NCBI RefSeq assembly: GCF_026914265.1
Contig: NC_069126.1
Coordinates: 75,519,232-75,583,231, forward strand
Direction of reading: 5' to 3'
DNA length: 64,000 nucleotides
From: Mya arenaria
Taxonomy: Eukaryota; Mollusca; Bivalvia; Myida; Myidae
Positions within the stretch are counted from its first letter, which is position 1. Every line of letters starts with the position of its first letter. Below are positions 12,100-23,164 of the stretch, piece after piece. The notes under the pieces were generated by a model. That model searched no databases. It was given only the letters and a program-made list of their open reading frames with translations, and was not told the origin of the DNA. The translations under genes were made by a program, and so were the position numbers.

Positions 12100-14900
12100 A
12101 ACAAGTTTATGTCAAGCTTATGTCAAAGTACAGAATTCTTTGGGCGTTTAGGTCTAGAACTATTACATAACCTAATATGTATGTATCTAAGTACTGTGGA
12201 GATGAGTTAGGTTCGTCAGCTTTAGATGATTGTGTCATAATAGGCTGACAAATGACGATTGGAACTAGATCTTCATGATCAGGCGCACGTTCTTGGTTAG
12301 TCAACGTTGCCGAAACTACAGCCGGTGCTGGTGGTTGATAGTCACAACACTTCGGTTCTCATTCAAGGTCCGACTCATTATCAGAGCATGCATGAATTAT
12401 TGATCGATCCGAAGAGTTGATATCACTTGATACACGGTAACACTCACTTTGCTTCACTTTATAAGAAATAGTACAAAGCTGATTTTCGACGAATTTCTTA
12501 AAAATCACCACTCCATTTCACACGATACAACGTGATAACTGTTTCAAGCCTTAAGTTTGCTTTTGTCGGGATACACATACATTAGGTCACCGACACGTAC
12601 GCAATCTGACTGGTCTGTAGATTCTCCAATACGCTTTGATTTTTCACTTTATGAATGATTTTTATTTCGAGAGTCATGCTTTTATGAAAATGATGTCATT
12701 ATCTGAAACTGGAAATTGGTCGTGCGTGAACTGAGATCTGTGTGTCCACAGCTCCCGCGAGGAGAGACCTGATTTACGTAAACGCGAGTCTAGCAACACA
12801 GATAGATAAACCTAATTTTGAGAATCGACTCCACCTGGTTCATACTGAACAAATTCACTTTCAAGTACTTGTATAGCTTTCTTAGCAACTGGATTTTGAT
12901 GACGTTCTTTACGCGTCCTATTTCAAGCACAATGTAAAGTCTTTGAAACGTTTCATCCAAACGTTAAGCCACACATCTAGGTGCAGTGTCAACACGGATA
13001 ACTGTAGGTGGTCCATCTAACGGATATAGTTCTGTACATAAACATGCCATGACTTCCCTGATAGTGTGTCTCTTTTCGTCATCTTTGATGCAAGCTTAAG
13101 TGTAAGATTTCACAGTTTCACGCAAAACAAGCATTGTCGTTGTACCAAAAAAATAATAATAAAAAATGTCCTTTCATTACTAGTTCAATTGGTGTGTTGT
13201 CGGATGGTCTAGCTTTACGTGCAGAGCATTAACCAGACAATCCACTACTGACTTTGGAATAAGAATCAACTCAGCAGGTGGGAGTAATGGATCAATACGT
13301 TTCACCATTGACCAATTGTCCTTTGCGATAGACGCGACCCGGTGATAACGTTTAACATCTTTAAGATTGGAGAGCTTCTTAGAAGGACGAGTCCCGGTTT
13401 CAGGTGAGCATGTGTACGACGTAGATCCGGACCGTCAGACTGGCTTTGTAACCTTGATGATCTCGCAACAAATGGAAGACGAACAGAACGATTCAGTATG
13501 TAATCTACCTTTACCGCACGAACAACAGAATCCTCAATCTGATTCTCAATCCCTCAATCCCTTTCATTGTGGAGGTTGTACAGGACTCATATTTACCACG
13601 ACCTCAAGCTTCCCAGCCGCACCGTTGTAACCAGCTTGATCTGGAGAAAAAACATCATCGTACCTTTCAATCAGATTTGGGAACCAACTTTTAGATAACA
13701 AGTTGTCAGGATCAATAGATACACAGTGTGAATATTTGAAATCGTGGCTGGTTACTTCTGCTGGGAGTTTTATGAAGTGTGATCCTGGCTTAGGCGATAT
13801 GCTGATGCTTCTGGACAATTTGTGGTTTAGGTATATCATTACTTAACCTTATACGTCCATCGATTGCATCAAAAAGCTGGGGCCTTTGGCCACTGGACTT
13901 CGTCAGCTAAAGATATGGGCTCAACAGCCATAATTGCCGCAGGATCCATGTCAGCAGGTAAATGATTTTCCATGAACGACCCAGGCAAAATGAAAGCAAA
14001 AGCTTGCGTACGCCGTACAACATTGGTCCGGGTAATGTCTCGATCTGGTCCATAATGAGCCTTGTTATGTTGCCAATAGAGATTTCACGTTAAGCCGGGT
14101 GGAATGCTATTTCGTTGCATGTCATGAAAGGAATACCAGCAAGTACCTCGATATCTAGGTCATTTTCAACAAGAGCTTCCAATTACTCTTAGTTAAAGTT
14201 ATATGTGTTTCACCAACAATATTTAATGGAGTAATGCCGTCTGTAGAGCGCTCTGATGTGTGGCCTTTACTGGTGCGCCTATGTACTTTGCTACCGATGG
14301 CTTCATACTGATTTCTGCACCACTGTCCAATGTTAATTGCAATTGGAAATGTTTAAAGAAAGCTTTCATATAAGGTGACTCTTTGGTGACCACACGTCTG
14401 GAAGAAAGTACAACTCGTTGATTGTGTACCGCATACTCCGTGTCCGATTCTTGGACATCTGCCGTACGTGTATCTTCTTCTTCAGAATCTGAACAATTTG
14501 TTGTGTGACGGATCTTGCCAGTAGAACTGATATACTTTCTGTTATCTTTTGGAAGAAACTTGCACTTACGCAGAAAGTGTTGGAACCGAGACCGTCCTGC
14601 TTGTTTGCAAAGTGGACACACTGGGCTTACATGACTGCGCCTTTGGGTCTGTGCATTTCCGAACGTAGAGCGCAAAACCTTCGCATCCGCAAGAGAGTGT
14701 TCATTATCTAACAGACTAGTAATTGCTAGAGATATTTCAGGCTTAAGAGATGCCTATGTCCTAGAACGGAGCTCAGTAGCAAATTTCTGTTTCACAAGAG
14801 CTGAAGTTGAGAATGAATGGACCTTACCTGAAAGAAAAACCCTAACAGCGTATGGTTCTACATTCGAACTAAAAAGTAATGAATTTCTGATAAACTAAAC
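12100..14900 (-). mobile_element. Fossil LTR-retroelement (Ty3/Gypsy-like pol)
   Basis: Minus-strand remains of a retroelement polyprotein. From 5' to 3' on that strand the recognisable parts are a C-x2-C...H...C zinc-knuckle-like segment and a retropepsin-like L-D-S-G-A motif (about 14.2-14.7 kb), a pol segment of the kind that lies just before reverse transcriptase (about 13.56-13.84 kb), and integrase-related segments, including an H-x4-H-P zinc-binding motif (about 12.4-13.35 kb). I recognised no reverse transcriptase core and no LTR pair. The element is clearly broken in many places (at least five or six) and looks old. The assignment to the Ty3/Gypsy order rests on part order; BEL/Pao is the alternative. 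Confidence 0.65.
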
Positions 14901-15354
14901 TAAAAACCTTTACAGTTTATACAACCTCTTACAATGATACAGCCAGGAATGCCAGCCACCTTGCGTTTTTATCATTTCGGATTCACTGCTGCTCGTTTGA
15001 AGGATATCGAAAGCAACAAAGAGCGATGCTGCCATCATTTTGATTTTAAGCTGAAATTTACGACATCTTTGGAAGAACTACGTTTACTCCTGGTTCCAAA
15101 TGATTCATCACACGATTCTGTCACACCATTCTGAGTACTACGTCTACTTTAATTAAACTATTATATATTTTCAATTTGTTGGCTTATGATAGAAATCAGG
15201 GACGTATAAGTCGTAAATTAAAGCAGTATGCGCTAAAGTTATCCCAAAATTAATTGAACAGATTTATTTATCATTTAGGTGTCAGACATGTGTCATCGGA
15301 AAGGACTGTGAGCTCTTCATTCGTAAAGTCATAGTTTTGGCACGTCAGTTAAAA

Positions 15355-15835
15355 GAAAAAACAACAACCATAACTTCATATTTCTAAATGCGGCATTTGC
15401 AAGATGGCAAAGATACGGTGGTATGCGATTAATGGACGTCGGAAGAAAGTTGGCAAACTTGGCCCGGGCTAATGCTAATTCTCCATCCGTCTTGGTTATA
15501 CACTGCGCCGGTAACGACATTTATAAACGTAAAATGAAAGTGGAGATAGGTAAATATTATTTTGTTTTGCTCGACAAGGTCCATCGTTTGCCTCCTAACA
15601 ATAAAGTAGTATTTTCTAAACTTTTAAATACAAACCCGATGTCGCTTTGAACAAAACGAGGCGACATCTTAGTAGCTTTTGAACAAACGCCACTAAGTCA
15701 TAATGCAGGTTATACATTTCCCATACGGTAAGTTGGTTGCACCTACTTCACGACGGCCTTCACCTCACACCAGAAGGAAACGACATGTTCATTAGTGCCA
15801 CCGCTCTCAACTTCATCCAAATCTTAAACTTATAA
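15355..15835 (+). mobile_element. Fossil SGNH/GDSL-hydrolase fragment of a mobile element
   Basis: Plus-strand frames carry a Y-G-G-M-R...L-V-I-H-C-A-G-N-D-I block (block III-like G-x-N-D of SGNH hydrolases) at about 15.42-15.53 kb and a D-G-L-H-L-T-P-E-G-N block (the D-x-x-H catalytic motif) at about 15.75-15.79 kb. SGNH domains of this kind occur inside DIRS/Ngaro-type retroelements and in some LINE first open frames, so I read it as a scrap of such an element and not a host esterase. It is broken, with at least two breaks, and no recombinase or reverse transcriptase is visible next to it. Confidence 0.5.
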
Positions 15836-15839
15836 TGAT

Positions 15840-18040
15840 TTGCATAATGTGTGCGCATGCGTTCCAACTTTTACGTAAGTTGACAGTGTATACTAGTTTC
15901 TGCTTGCTCGATTTTGCATTCGGCTTTTTTTATGTTAATACGCATTACTTTCGTGTCCGTTTCCTAAGTGGAAGGAATCATTAGCGGTTTTTTTTGAGAG
16001 GCAATAAGATTTCTGCTGACGAATCTAGAACCAACGACCTTTAGAATGCAATGTTAGCAACTGAATTACACAAACCCATTTTTAACTCAACTTTAAGTCT
16101 TCAGGTGAACTCATTGCAAGGAATGAATAAACTTCATGCAGATGTTTTAAATGCATTCCAATACAGGTCAGGCGGTTATATCAATATATATAAACAACAT
16201 CTAAATCAACAAAATCAATAAATATTGTCTCAAGAAATCATAAATATATTGGTTGAAGAGCAGTGTCCGGGTGTGTTTATAGTTCTTTAAAGACTTCCTT
16301 ATACGAACCAGAAGGAAGAACAACAATACTTATATTAATGACTCAAACTATGTGTCAAAGTCGTATGAAGTGTGAACATTTTTGACGTTTTTCATAATAT
16401 GAAAGCATCCAATTTTATTGTTCCACTGTTTTAGGGTTTTGGGTAGAACGCCCAAATGCTCTTATCAAATGTGCAACCCAATCAAGGAAGTAATGATTTT
16501 GTTAGATTTGATTTGAATATATTTTATTGCTATAATAGTTTCAATATATTTAAAATACTATATATTATACAAAAAGCCACTAAGTAATATCCAACCTCTC
16601 TTCAGAATGAGTATCATCTTCCCACACAACAACTTAACTTTTGCTCTTACAAGCGGCGATAACTCTTAAATAATTTATTTAATCAACATTTTGTTTAATA
16701 CACAAATTTAAGTCAACAATGGTTATTCGCTTGACACTCGTTCACACCTCTTCAAGATGTGATGTCTGAAAGTTGCACTCTTACTCCCAAATAAGATGAA
16801 CCGCAATAAATACAATTGTTTAAATGGAACGAAAAGGATGAATACATCGAAAACAGTGATTTTGATGAAGGATACCGGAATTAGTTTGAAAGAAAGGTGC
16901 AGAAAACACGTTTTTTCTGCTTTATGAGACGACAGTTGATCACTGTAAATCTTTTATGACCCACCAGTCATTTAATATTTGTGTGTTTTTAGGTATTAAA
17001 TACGCGGTTGCAATCTTGTTATCAGTAATTAATATTTCCATAAATGCATTATTTAGTAAGAAATTAAAGGTGTATCACTCAAAATGTATGTGTGTTACAC
17101 ATGTGTATGTATTGATTTTAAATACGTGTATCACAACTTAAACGTTGATAAAGTCATATTATCATTATTGATTAAGATAGAATCAAGTTTACTTCTTTTT
17201 ATATAAAATTGCACAATTCTTCCAATTTAAACGTTGTCACGTGTATCCATATTCATATTACTTTTCTCAAAATGAGTTTGTTGAAATCTTAAATGAAATA
17301 ATAGTGAATAAAATTTATTATGGTATACTGCATGTAGCTCTGTTCATGCAGAATGCCATGAAACTTGATCATAAAAAAGAATGATTACTCTTCTGCTGAG
17401 AATATATAAATCGCAACAACAACGAATAGGTTCGCCGTTACGTTTGGCCACAGATGTGTAATTTCCCGCAATTATGCGGTACCTCAAATTATGACATACA
17501 AGAAAAATTACACCCAACAGGTTTTTAACGCATCCTTAAAACATTCATTTGTACACAGCCTATATTAGAAAAAACCAAGAATGCATTTATCTTGAGAATC
17601 GAGAAGATTTTGAGAACGTACACCAACATATATAGTTCGCCTGGCCTTTCGTTTTACCTTCATCGCAAGTGATGTAAATCAGTATTGACTATTCACAAGA
17701 TTCGATCAACCCTAAATAGGATGCGCATATAAAAGACGCAGTTAAACTTTAAACTTTTAAACGCGTTAACACCAAACTATTGCGTACTTTTTATTTTTGC
17801 AAAACAGTAAATAGCTTGTTGCGAGAATAAAAAATTCCCCTCAGTTTTCATAAACAAAATAAGGCGGAATAGATGAATAAGTAAACCAGCTTTTGGTTTT
17901 CGTTATTAGTCTATGTAGCCTATAAATAGAACCACTTAAACCGTAGCATGCATCCGTGCCGTGATCAATGTAAAGAGAAGACATGTGATATAGCTATTAC
18001 TCTTTAAGGCATGATCATATCTTGGGATTCCGTTCATTGT
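15840..18040. other. Intergenic stretch upstream of small gene C
   Basis: No gene recognised. A second good TATA-like element, TATAAAAG, lies at about 17729, some 400 bases upstream of the start codon of gene C, and could serve an alternative first exon. The rest is AT-rich sequence without a clear feature. Confidence 0.4.
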
Positions 18041-18049
18041 AAATTTAAG

Positions 18050-18056
18050 TATAAAT
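18050..18056 (+). promoter_or_regulatory. TATA box of small gene C
   Basis: TATAAAT sits 81-87 bases upstream of the start codon at 18137, a spacing close to those of genes A and D. It predicts a transcription start near 18080 and a leader of about 55 bases. Confidence 0.5.
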
Positions 18057-18136
18057 GGAAATGAAAACAAAAACTTATTCAGTTTAGATCTTCAACAAGC
18101 CTTATCACAACGGTTTAAAATTTCAAGAAATTGGAA

Positions 18137-18908
18137 ATGGATGTAAAACATTTAAGACACAAGGTTTGTGATTGTTTTTTAAAAATGATTTAATATCAAA
18201 GTATAATATGTAATATAATGTGTATGTAAGCATTGCCTAATTCAGACATATTTTGAATATATGGATAATAAATAAAATGTTTTATTCTTACGTTTTGATT
18301 CGATTTCTGTTAACTGTTGTATGTTTTGATTTTACAGAGGCTGGATGCATGGGCAAACAGATTAAACGAGCATGAACGAGGTATTGCAAATATACACAAA
18401 ACGTTAAATACTAAATATACGTATATTGTGATCATTACCTGTTTATTAATGTAGCTTACATATGTTCAACCTCTAAGGTCAGAAAATGTTTCCTCACGTA
18501 TCTAAAGCGTAAAACTGACTGCTCATTTTTTCAAATTTTTAGAAAGTTATAACCTTACATTTTAAAACTGTTCTATTTATTTTTGACATTACTGAAATGC
18601 ATATTCTAACAAGAATATAATTGCAATGTGCTGTTATTCGATAAATCAATCATACTTTTATAACGTGTTGAACAGTTTGCACTTCGTGGGTTTTATCTCC
18701 TCTTGCAGCTCGCCTGGAAGACGATGAATGGTTCACACCGGTATTGATTGGATGCGGGGCCATACTGTTGCTAATCACCATTATCTTCCTACTGCGCCTC
18801 GTCTGGAAAAAGTGCCGCAAAGAATCTAGTCAGCCATCTGTGCCATTCAAACCTCTCAAATCGGTTGAAGAACCGGGTTTAAGAGTAGTTTATGTGGAGA
18901 AAGTTTAG
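18137..18908 (+). CDS. Small single-pass membrane protein C
   Basis: Exons 18137-18163, 18338-18380 and 18709-18908 encode 89 residues. Exon 1 is MDVKHLRHK with donor GTTTGT, exon 2 is RLDAWANRLNEHER, and exon 3 starts with an acidic linker (ARLEDDEW), then a membrane helix (VLIGCGAILLLITIIFLL), a basic stop-transfer patch (VWKKCRK) and a tail with SVPFKPLKS and the end VEKV. Gene D has exactly the same coding-exon lengths (27, 43, 200 nt) and about two thirds identical residues, highest across the helix. The maintained frame argues for a functional protein. There is no signal peptide, so an N-out or N-in signal anchor is expected. Poly(A) signal AATAAA is at 19721. I know no family for it. 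Confidence 0.9.
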
Positions 18909-19729
18909 ACTTTTCAAGGTGCTACATTTTCAAGAGACTGTACGTTTCTCATTCCTGGCTTCCTGTAGGTGATGCTACAAAATCATGCTACATATATGTA
19001 CAGCTTTGTGCATACTTTAGAACCATAAAAAGTTGTGATCTGAAGGATATGGCTGATAACGAACTCGTAATGATACATAAACCAGTTAGTTAGTGGTGCC
19101 GGATATACGACTGCAATCAATGTAATATATCACAGTTCAAAGACAAGAATCACGTTCGCTTGCTCATAACCATATTACAATTGATGAGGAAATGCGCGAC
19201 AACAGGTTTGCTGTTATGTTGGAAACACGTGTAATCATATGCTTGCAGACAATGTATACAAATTACACCACTGTGTGAATGTGACGTAGTATGAATATTG
19301 TCGATTTGTCGATTTGTGTTATTACTGTTGTTAAATGCTTACATAAGAGTATATTTTAGAACTGATTTCCCAATGTACATGCAAATAATTGTTTAAATCG
19401 TTGTTTTGATAAACTGTTTGTAAATATTTGCAGTATTTATTGAGCTTTTAAAACTCATTTTGTACTATAACTTCTTTCCTAAGAGGTTATTTTATATTTT
19501 AAATGCTATAAAATGCGATATTATTGAGGTATTTTGTATATTATAGACATACATGATAGTGACACGAAGTGACTTGTGATCATTACCTAGATAAACAAAT
19601 CCAGTTGTATTATTGATATTACTTGAGTCTTCTTATAACATTATAATTTGATGTTGCTGTAATTATATAAAGAATAGTAATTGACATAAAAGGATAGTAT
19701 TGTTCATGTATACTATCGGTAATAAAATG

Positions 19730-20435
19730 AAGAAAAACATGGGTGGACTTTGAACATTACCGGTTTACACAAAAGAAATGTTAAAATTTTAATTATTTAA
19801 TACAATGACATTATAAACTTTAAGACAGTAGCAAAATCCTCTGTTTGGATGCACACGTTTTATTAATGGAACAATAATTTATGAAAACAGACCGTCAAAA
19901 ACGTAACAGGAAGTTTATTTAGATCATGCAGAATGACCGATCGGAATTCCATGATTCATAGCTTACGCTTGGGAACTGTGATCAATGTATACCTTAATTT
20001 TGCGTAAGTTCCTTGTAGCGCTTTTGCAATATTCCATGTAACGCGATACATCATAGACGATTGATTAGCAATCATTTTCAATTATTAAAATAACAACTTG
20101 TTTCATGCGTTTCGATGAAATTTTAATTTTATCAGAATAACAACATTAAAGGTTTTACTGCAGCCTAAGCAGTGGAAATAACAACCTAAAAACAATTGTA
20201 GTTACTTCCGTTTTATCAAATATAAGTACCTCACATTAGAGACAGTCAATAATATGCTTAAATAATCATTTCTTTTTAAAGAAATATTTTGGATATGTTT
20301 AATTGTAGATTATTTTGGAATACATGTTTCACTAAATCACACGTGAAATGAAATACCGTACAAACTTAAATCACAGATTAAGTCTCTATAGGATATGTAG
20401 TCTATCGATAGCAATGCATAGAATATAACGCATCC
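19730..20435. other. AT-rich intergenic DNA
   Basis: After the poly(A) signal of gene C I see no gene or clear repeat up to the transposase remnant. Confidence 0.5.
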
Positions 20436-20835
20436 GCATGGATAGGAAAGTTGCCTGGATATGTTCCTGCGAAAATGCACTCCATTCTTCAGCAAACGCA
20501 ACGCGTAATTCGGCTGCTTTTAGACTGTGGATGTAGATGTCGGCGTACTGCACGGCTAAAGATACTCAAGATCGTCTCAATTGCATTGAGGTCAGGAGAT
20601 TTGGCTGGTCACTTAAGGACATTGATCTGCTCCTGTTACAGGTCTGTCGCTGTGGCATTTGCATTTCCGTTGAGAAAAACAAAGTCAATGTTACCGAACT
20701 CGTAAGTATATGTCATAGGGTGTCCAGTCCAGTGTGCAGTCTCCCTTGTTTTAGTCGACGACGGGCTCGTGCTCTTCCTTTATTAAAAGTCATTATAAGC
20801 ACGGTGAATTACTCTGGGCCCAACTACGCTCGGTT
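20435..20835 (-). mobile_element. Decayed Tc1/mariner-like transposase
   Basis: The minus strand, read across frames, gives a D-F-V-F-L-N-G-N-A-N segment (normally the Q-D-N-A-R-P-H catalytic region), then P-A-K-S-P-D-L-N-A-I-E (the S-P-D-L-N-P-I-E motif with the last catalytic acid), then a C-terminal stretch with ELRVAFAEEWSAF-like residues. Order and motifs are those of the DDE domain of Tc1/mariner transposases. In-frame stops and at least one frame change close it, and no terminal inverted repeats were found. It is a dead plain DNA transposon. Confidence 0.7.
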
Positions 20836-21350
20836 AATTCATACAAGGACAATATTTGTAACATAAATTCAATAAGTTTAAGAAATATGAAAATAATAAG
20901 ACTGTACCATTATATTTTCGTTGAGTGTATAAACAAAACAAAGCGTTTATTACGGAAATGGTAATCATGTTTTTCAAAATGTGTTCTTGATGCTGAGTGC
21001 TCATTTGTTTCTATCTGACTAAGTAAATGCTCAAACATAAATTTAATGTTAAATTATCTAATTTTAATATCACTTCAATCTGTTTGACTTTGTTAAATAA
21101 AATTTTCAGGAAACTCACAAAACAATAAATGAACAAAAAAGATCCATGAATCTGAAACACGTCAAATGTCAACAACAAGGTGTGGTCTTTTGTAGGTAAA
21201 CGACCAGTCTACAAGCGAATCTGATTGATATCTGGCAGTGAGAATGATATATACCATGAAACAAACTTAATAACTTGGAAAACTATTGTTAATCCACAGT
21301 TAAGTAATCCACATGTGTTTGATGTACACTATTGTCTGTTCAATATTTAT

Positions 21351-21580
21351 ATGAAAAACTACAGAAACAAGCACAGTTGTCGAAGGTTAAAACAAAGTTT
21401 AATGGCACTGCAGGGTCAACGCCAAAGACATAGAACACAAAAACAAACAACCACCAACCAAAAACATGGAACAGCAGCACAAAATTGTACAAACAACTCA
21501 CTACATATATATAATACATAAAAAACTAGGGGTGTTTATCAATGATTGTTAGGTACCTCCTTGGAACGGTCAAACATTTC
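21351..21580 (+). repeat. ACTACAG repeat family, copy 2
   Basis: Starts ATGAAAAACTACAGAAACAA right after an AT-rich run and shares the internal blocks of copy 1, including GTTTAATGGCAC, ACGCCAAAGACATAGAAC, ACATGGAACAGCAGCAC and the late block GGTGTTTATCAATGATTG and CTTGGAACGGTCA. Same orientation as the other copies. Confidence 0.75.
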
Positions 21581-22354
21581 ATTCAGTAACGGGCGATCAG
21601 TGTAATTGTGTCATACCGATTTTCAATTTAATTTCTTTCTTACATTTACTGTTATTCTTTGGAACATAAATGAATTACTACAGTTGTTTACATCAGTTAA
21701 AAATATGTTTTAACTGAATTACGTGTAAATTTAATGAAATTTTTGGGACATTTCACTCCACAACCCGGCGTAGGAAAAGACAGAAAATTGATGATTTCTA
21801 TTTAAGGTTGTACCTTATTTTTCTCGTGATCATAGAAATACTGTAAGTTCACTCGTTGTTGTGCCACTCGTAACAATAGTTTCAGATGACACCACAATTT
21901 TCTGAGAACTTGACTTCAATTTTGCATATTATTTGTATGTTAAATTGTTGCAAGCATATTTTTTATACAAAGTAGTTTTATCAATACCAGTTGAAATTTG
22001 TATTGAATTTCACATTATAATTAAAATCGTTTACTTCCAGACCCTGAATGTAAATGATTGTACGTTTATAGCGCTGATTACACCTTTACCGATTTAAAGC
22101 CCTTAATCAACTCCTGTGTCGCGGGCTGTTTCAGGGTAGTAACATCAATAGTTATTCAATAAATATAATGTTATGGATATGTGTTCTGTGTGTGTTGTAC
22201 TGTGAAAAAAACTTGCCTCTCTTTGAGCATTAATTTAGTTAGACTTTTAACCTCGTGCCTCTTTACTTGGTCATCATTAAATTTTATGGCTTCTATGGCT
22301 GTCCCTGTAGTTTCAATTGTCAATTTTCGATCAAACAATCATTGAAAAATTTCT

Positions 22355-22510
22355 ATGAAAAACTACAGAAACAAGCTCAGTAGCCGAAAGTTTAAACATA
22401 TGTCCCGTTTAATGGCACAGGGTAAATGCGGAAGACATATAAGACAAAACAAAACAATCACAAACTAGAAACATAGAACAACAGACCAAAACTCCCCAAA
22501 CAACACAGTG
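22355..22510 (+). repeat. ACTACAG repeat family, copy 3
   Basis: Starts ATGAAAAACTACAGAAACAA and follows copy 1 closely through CTCAGTAGCCGAAAG, CCGTTTAATGGCACAGGG and the block with AACATAGAACAACAG, then loses similarity near 22510. It lies about 1 kb from copy 2 in the same orientation. Confidence 0.75.
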
Positions 22511-22559
22511 CATATATACACTGATAGGATACTATTTTGTAAATAAATAAATAAAAGCA

Positions 22560-23160
22560 TATGGGTGCATTATAAGTGGTTTTAATTAACACTGCTCTCA
22601 GCAAATCCCCAAATTGCTCAGGGGCCGCTTTCATAAACTTTCTAAGTGAAAATTTTCCACCAAGTGAAAAAATACTTTATTGCAAGGTTAAAGAAAACTA
22701 AAAATGTTTTCACTCCACAATATGAACATAAGCAAGACAAAAGTCCAAATAATAAATGCGTATGAATACATTTGATGAAAATTGGGGGGGTGTTTAACGT
22801 ATGTGTTGTTAAAATTCAAACATTGTCATTAAGTTGAAAATATTCACTAAGAAACTTTTTGAATACAGCCCCTGGTGTCTTCTACATTATCAACGCCTTA
22901 AACGTATTAAACGCGAGTCACAAAACGTCACAAGACACCCAACACGTATTACATCAATATCAAAATATCGTTTTAATAAGTATTTGGGTGGCCGCCTTGC
23001 CACGGTCTATGGAAACACTAGTCAAAATCGTGAGACAAATCCCTCACTCACACTTGTCCTTGCATGAGTTGAACAGGGTTTTCGCTCGTCAATATTTTGT
23101 GGTCAATGTTACTGTTTTACACCGACCATCGCCAAGGGCAGTAGTTGATATTTTGTCTTT
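22560..23160. other. Unassigned DNA between repeat copy and LINE
   Basis: Open frames of 77 and 103 codons overlap at 22834-23170 in different frames but show no domain and no coding-like context. I see nothing I can name. Confidence 0.4.
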
Positions 23161-23164
23161 CTTG

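Noticed and set aside
20451-20866. Plus-strand frames of 84 and 109 codons
   Set aside because: They are antisense to the decayed Tc1/mariner transposase.
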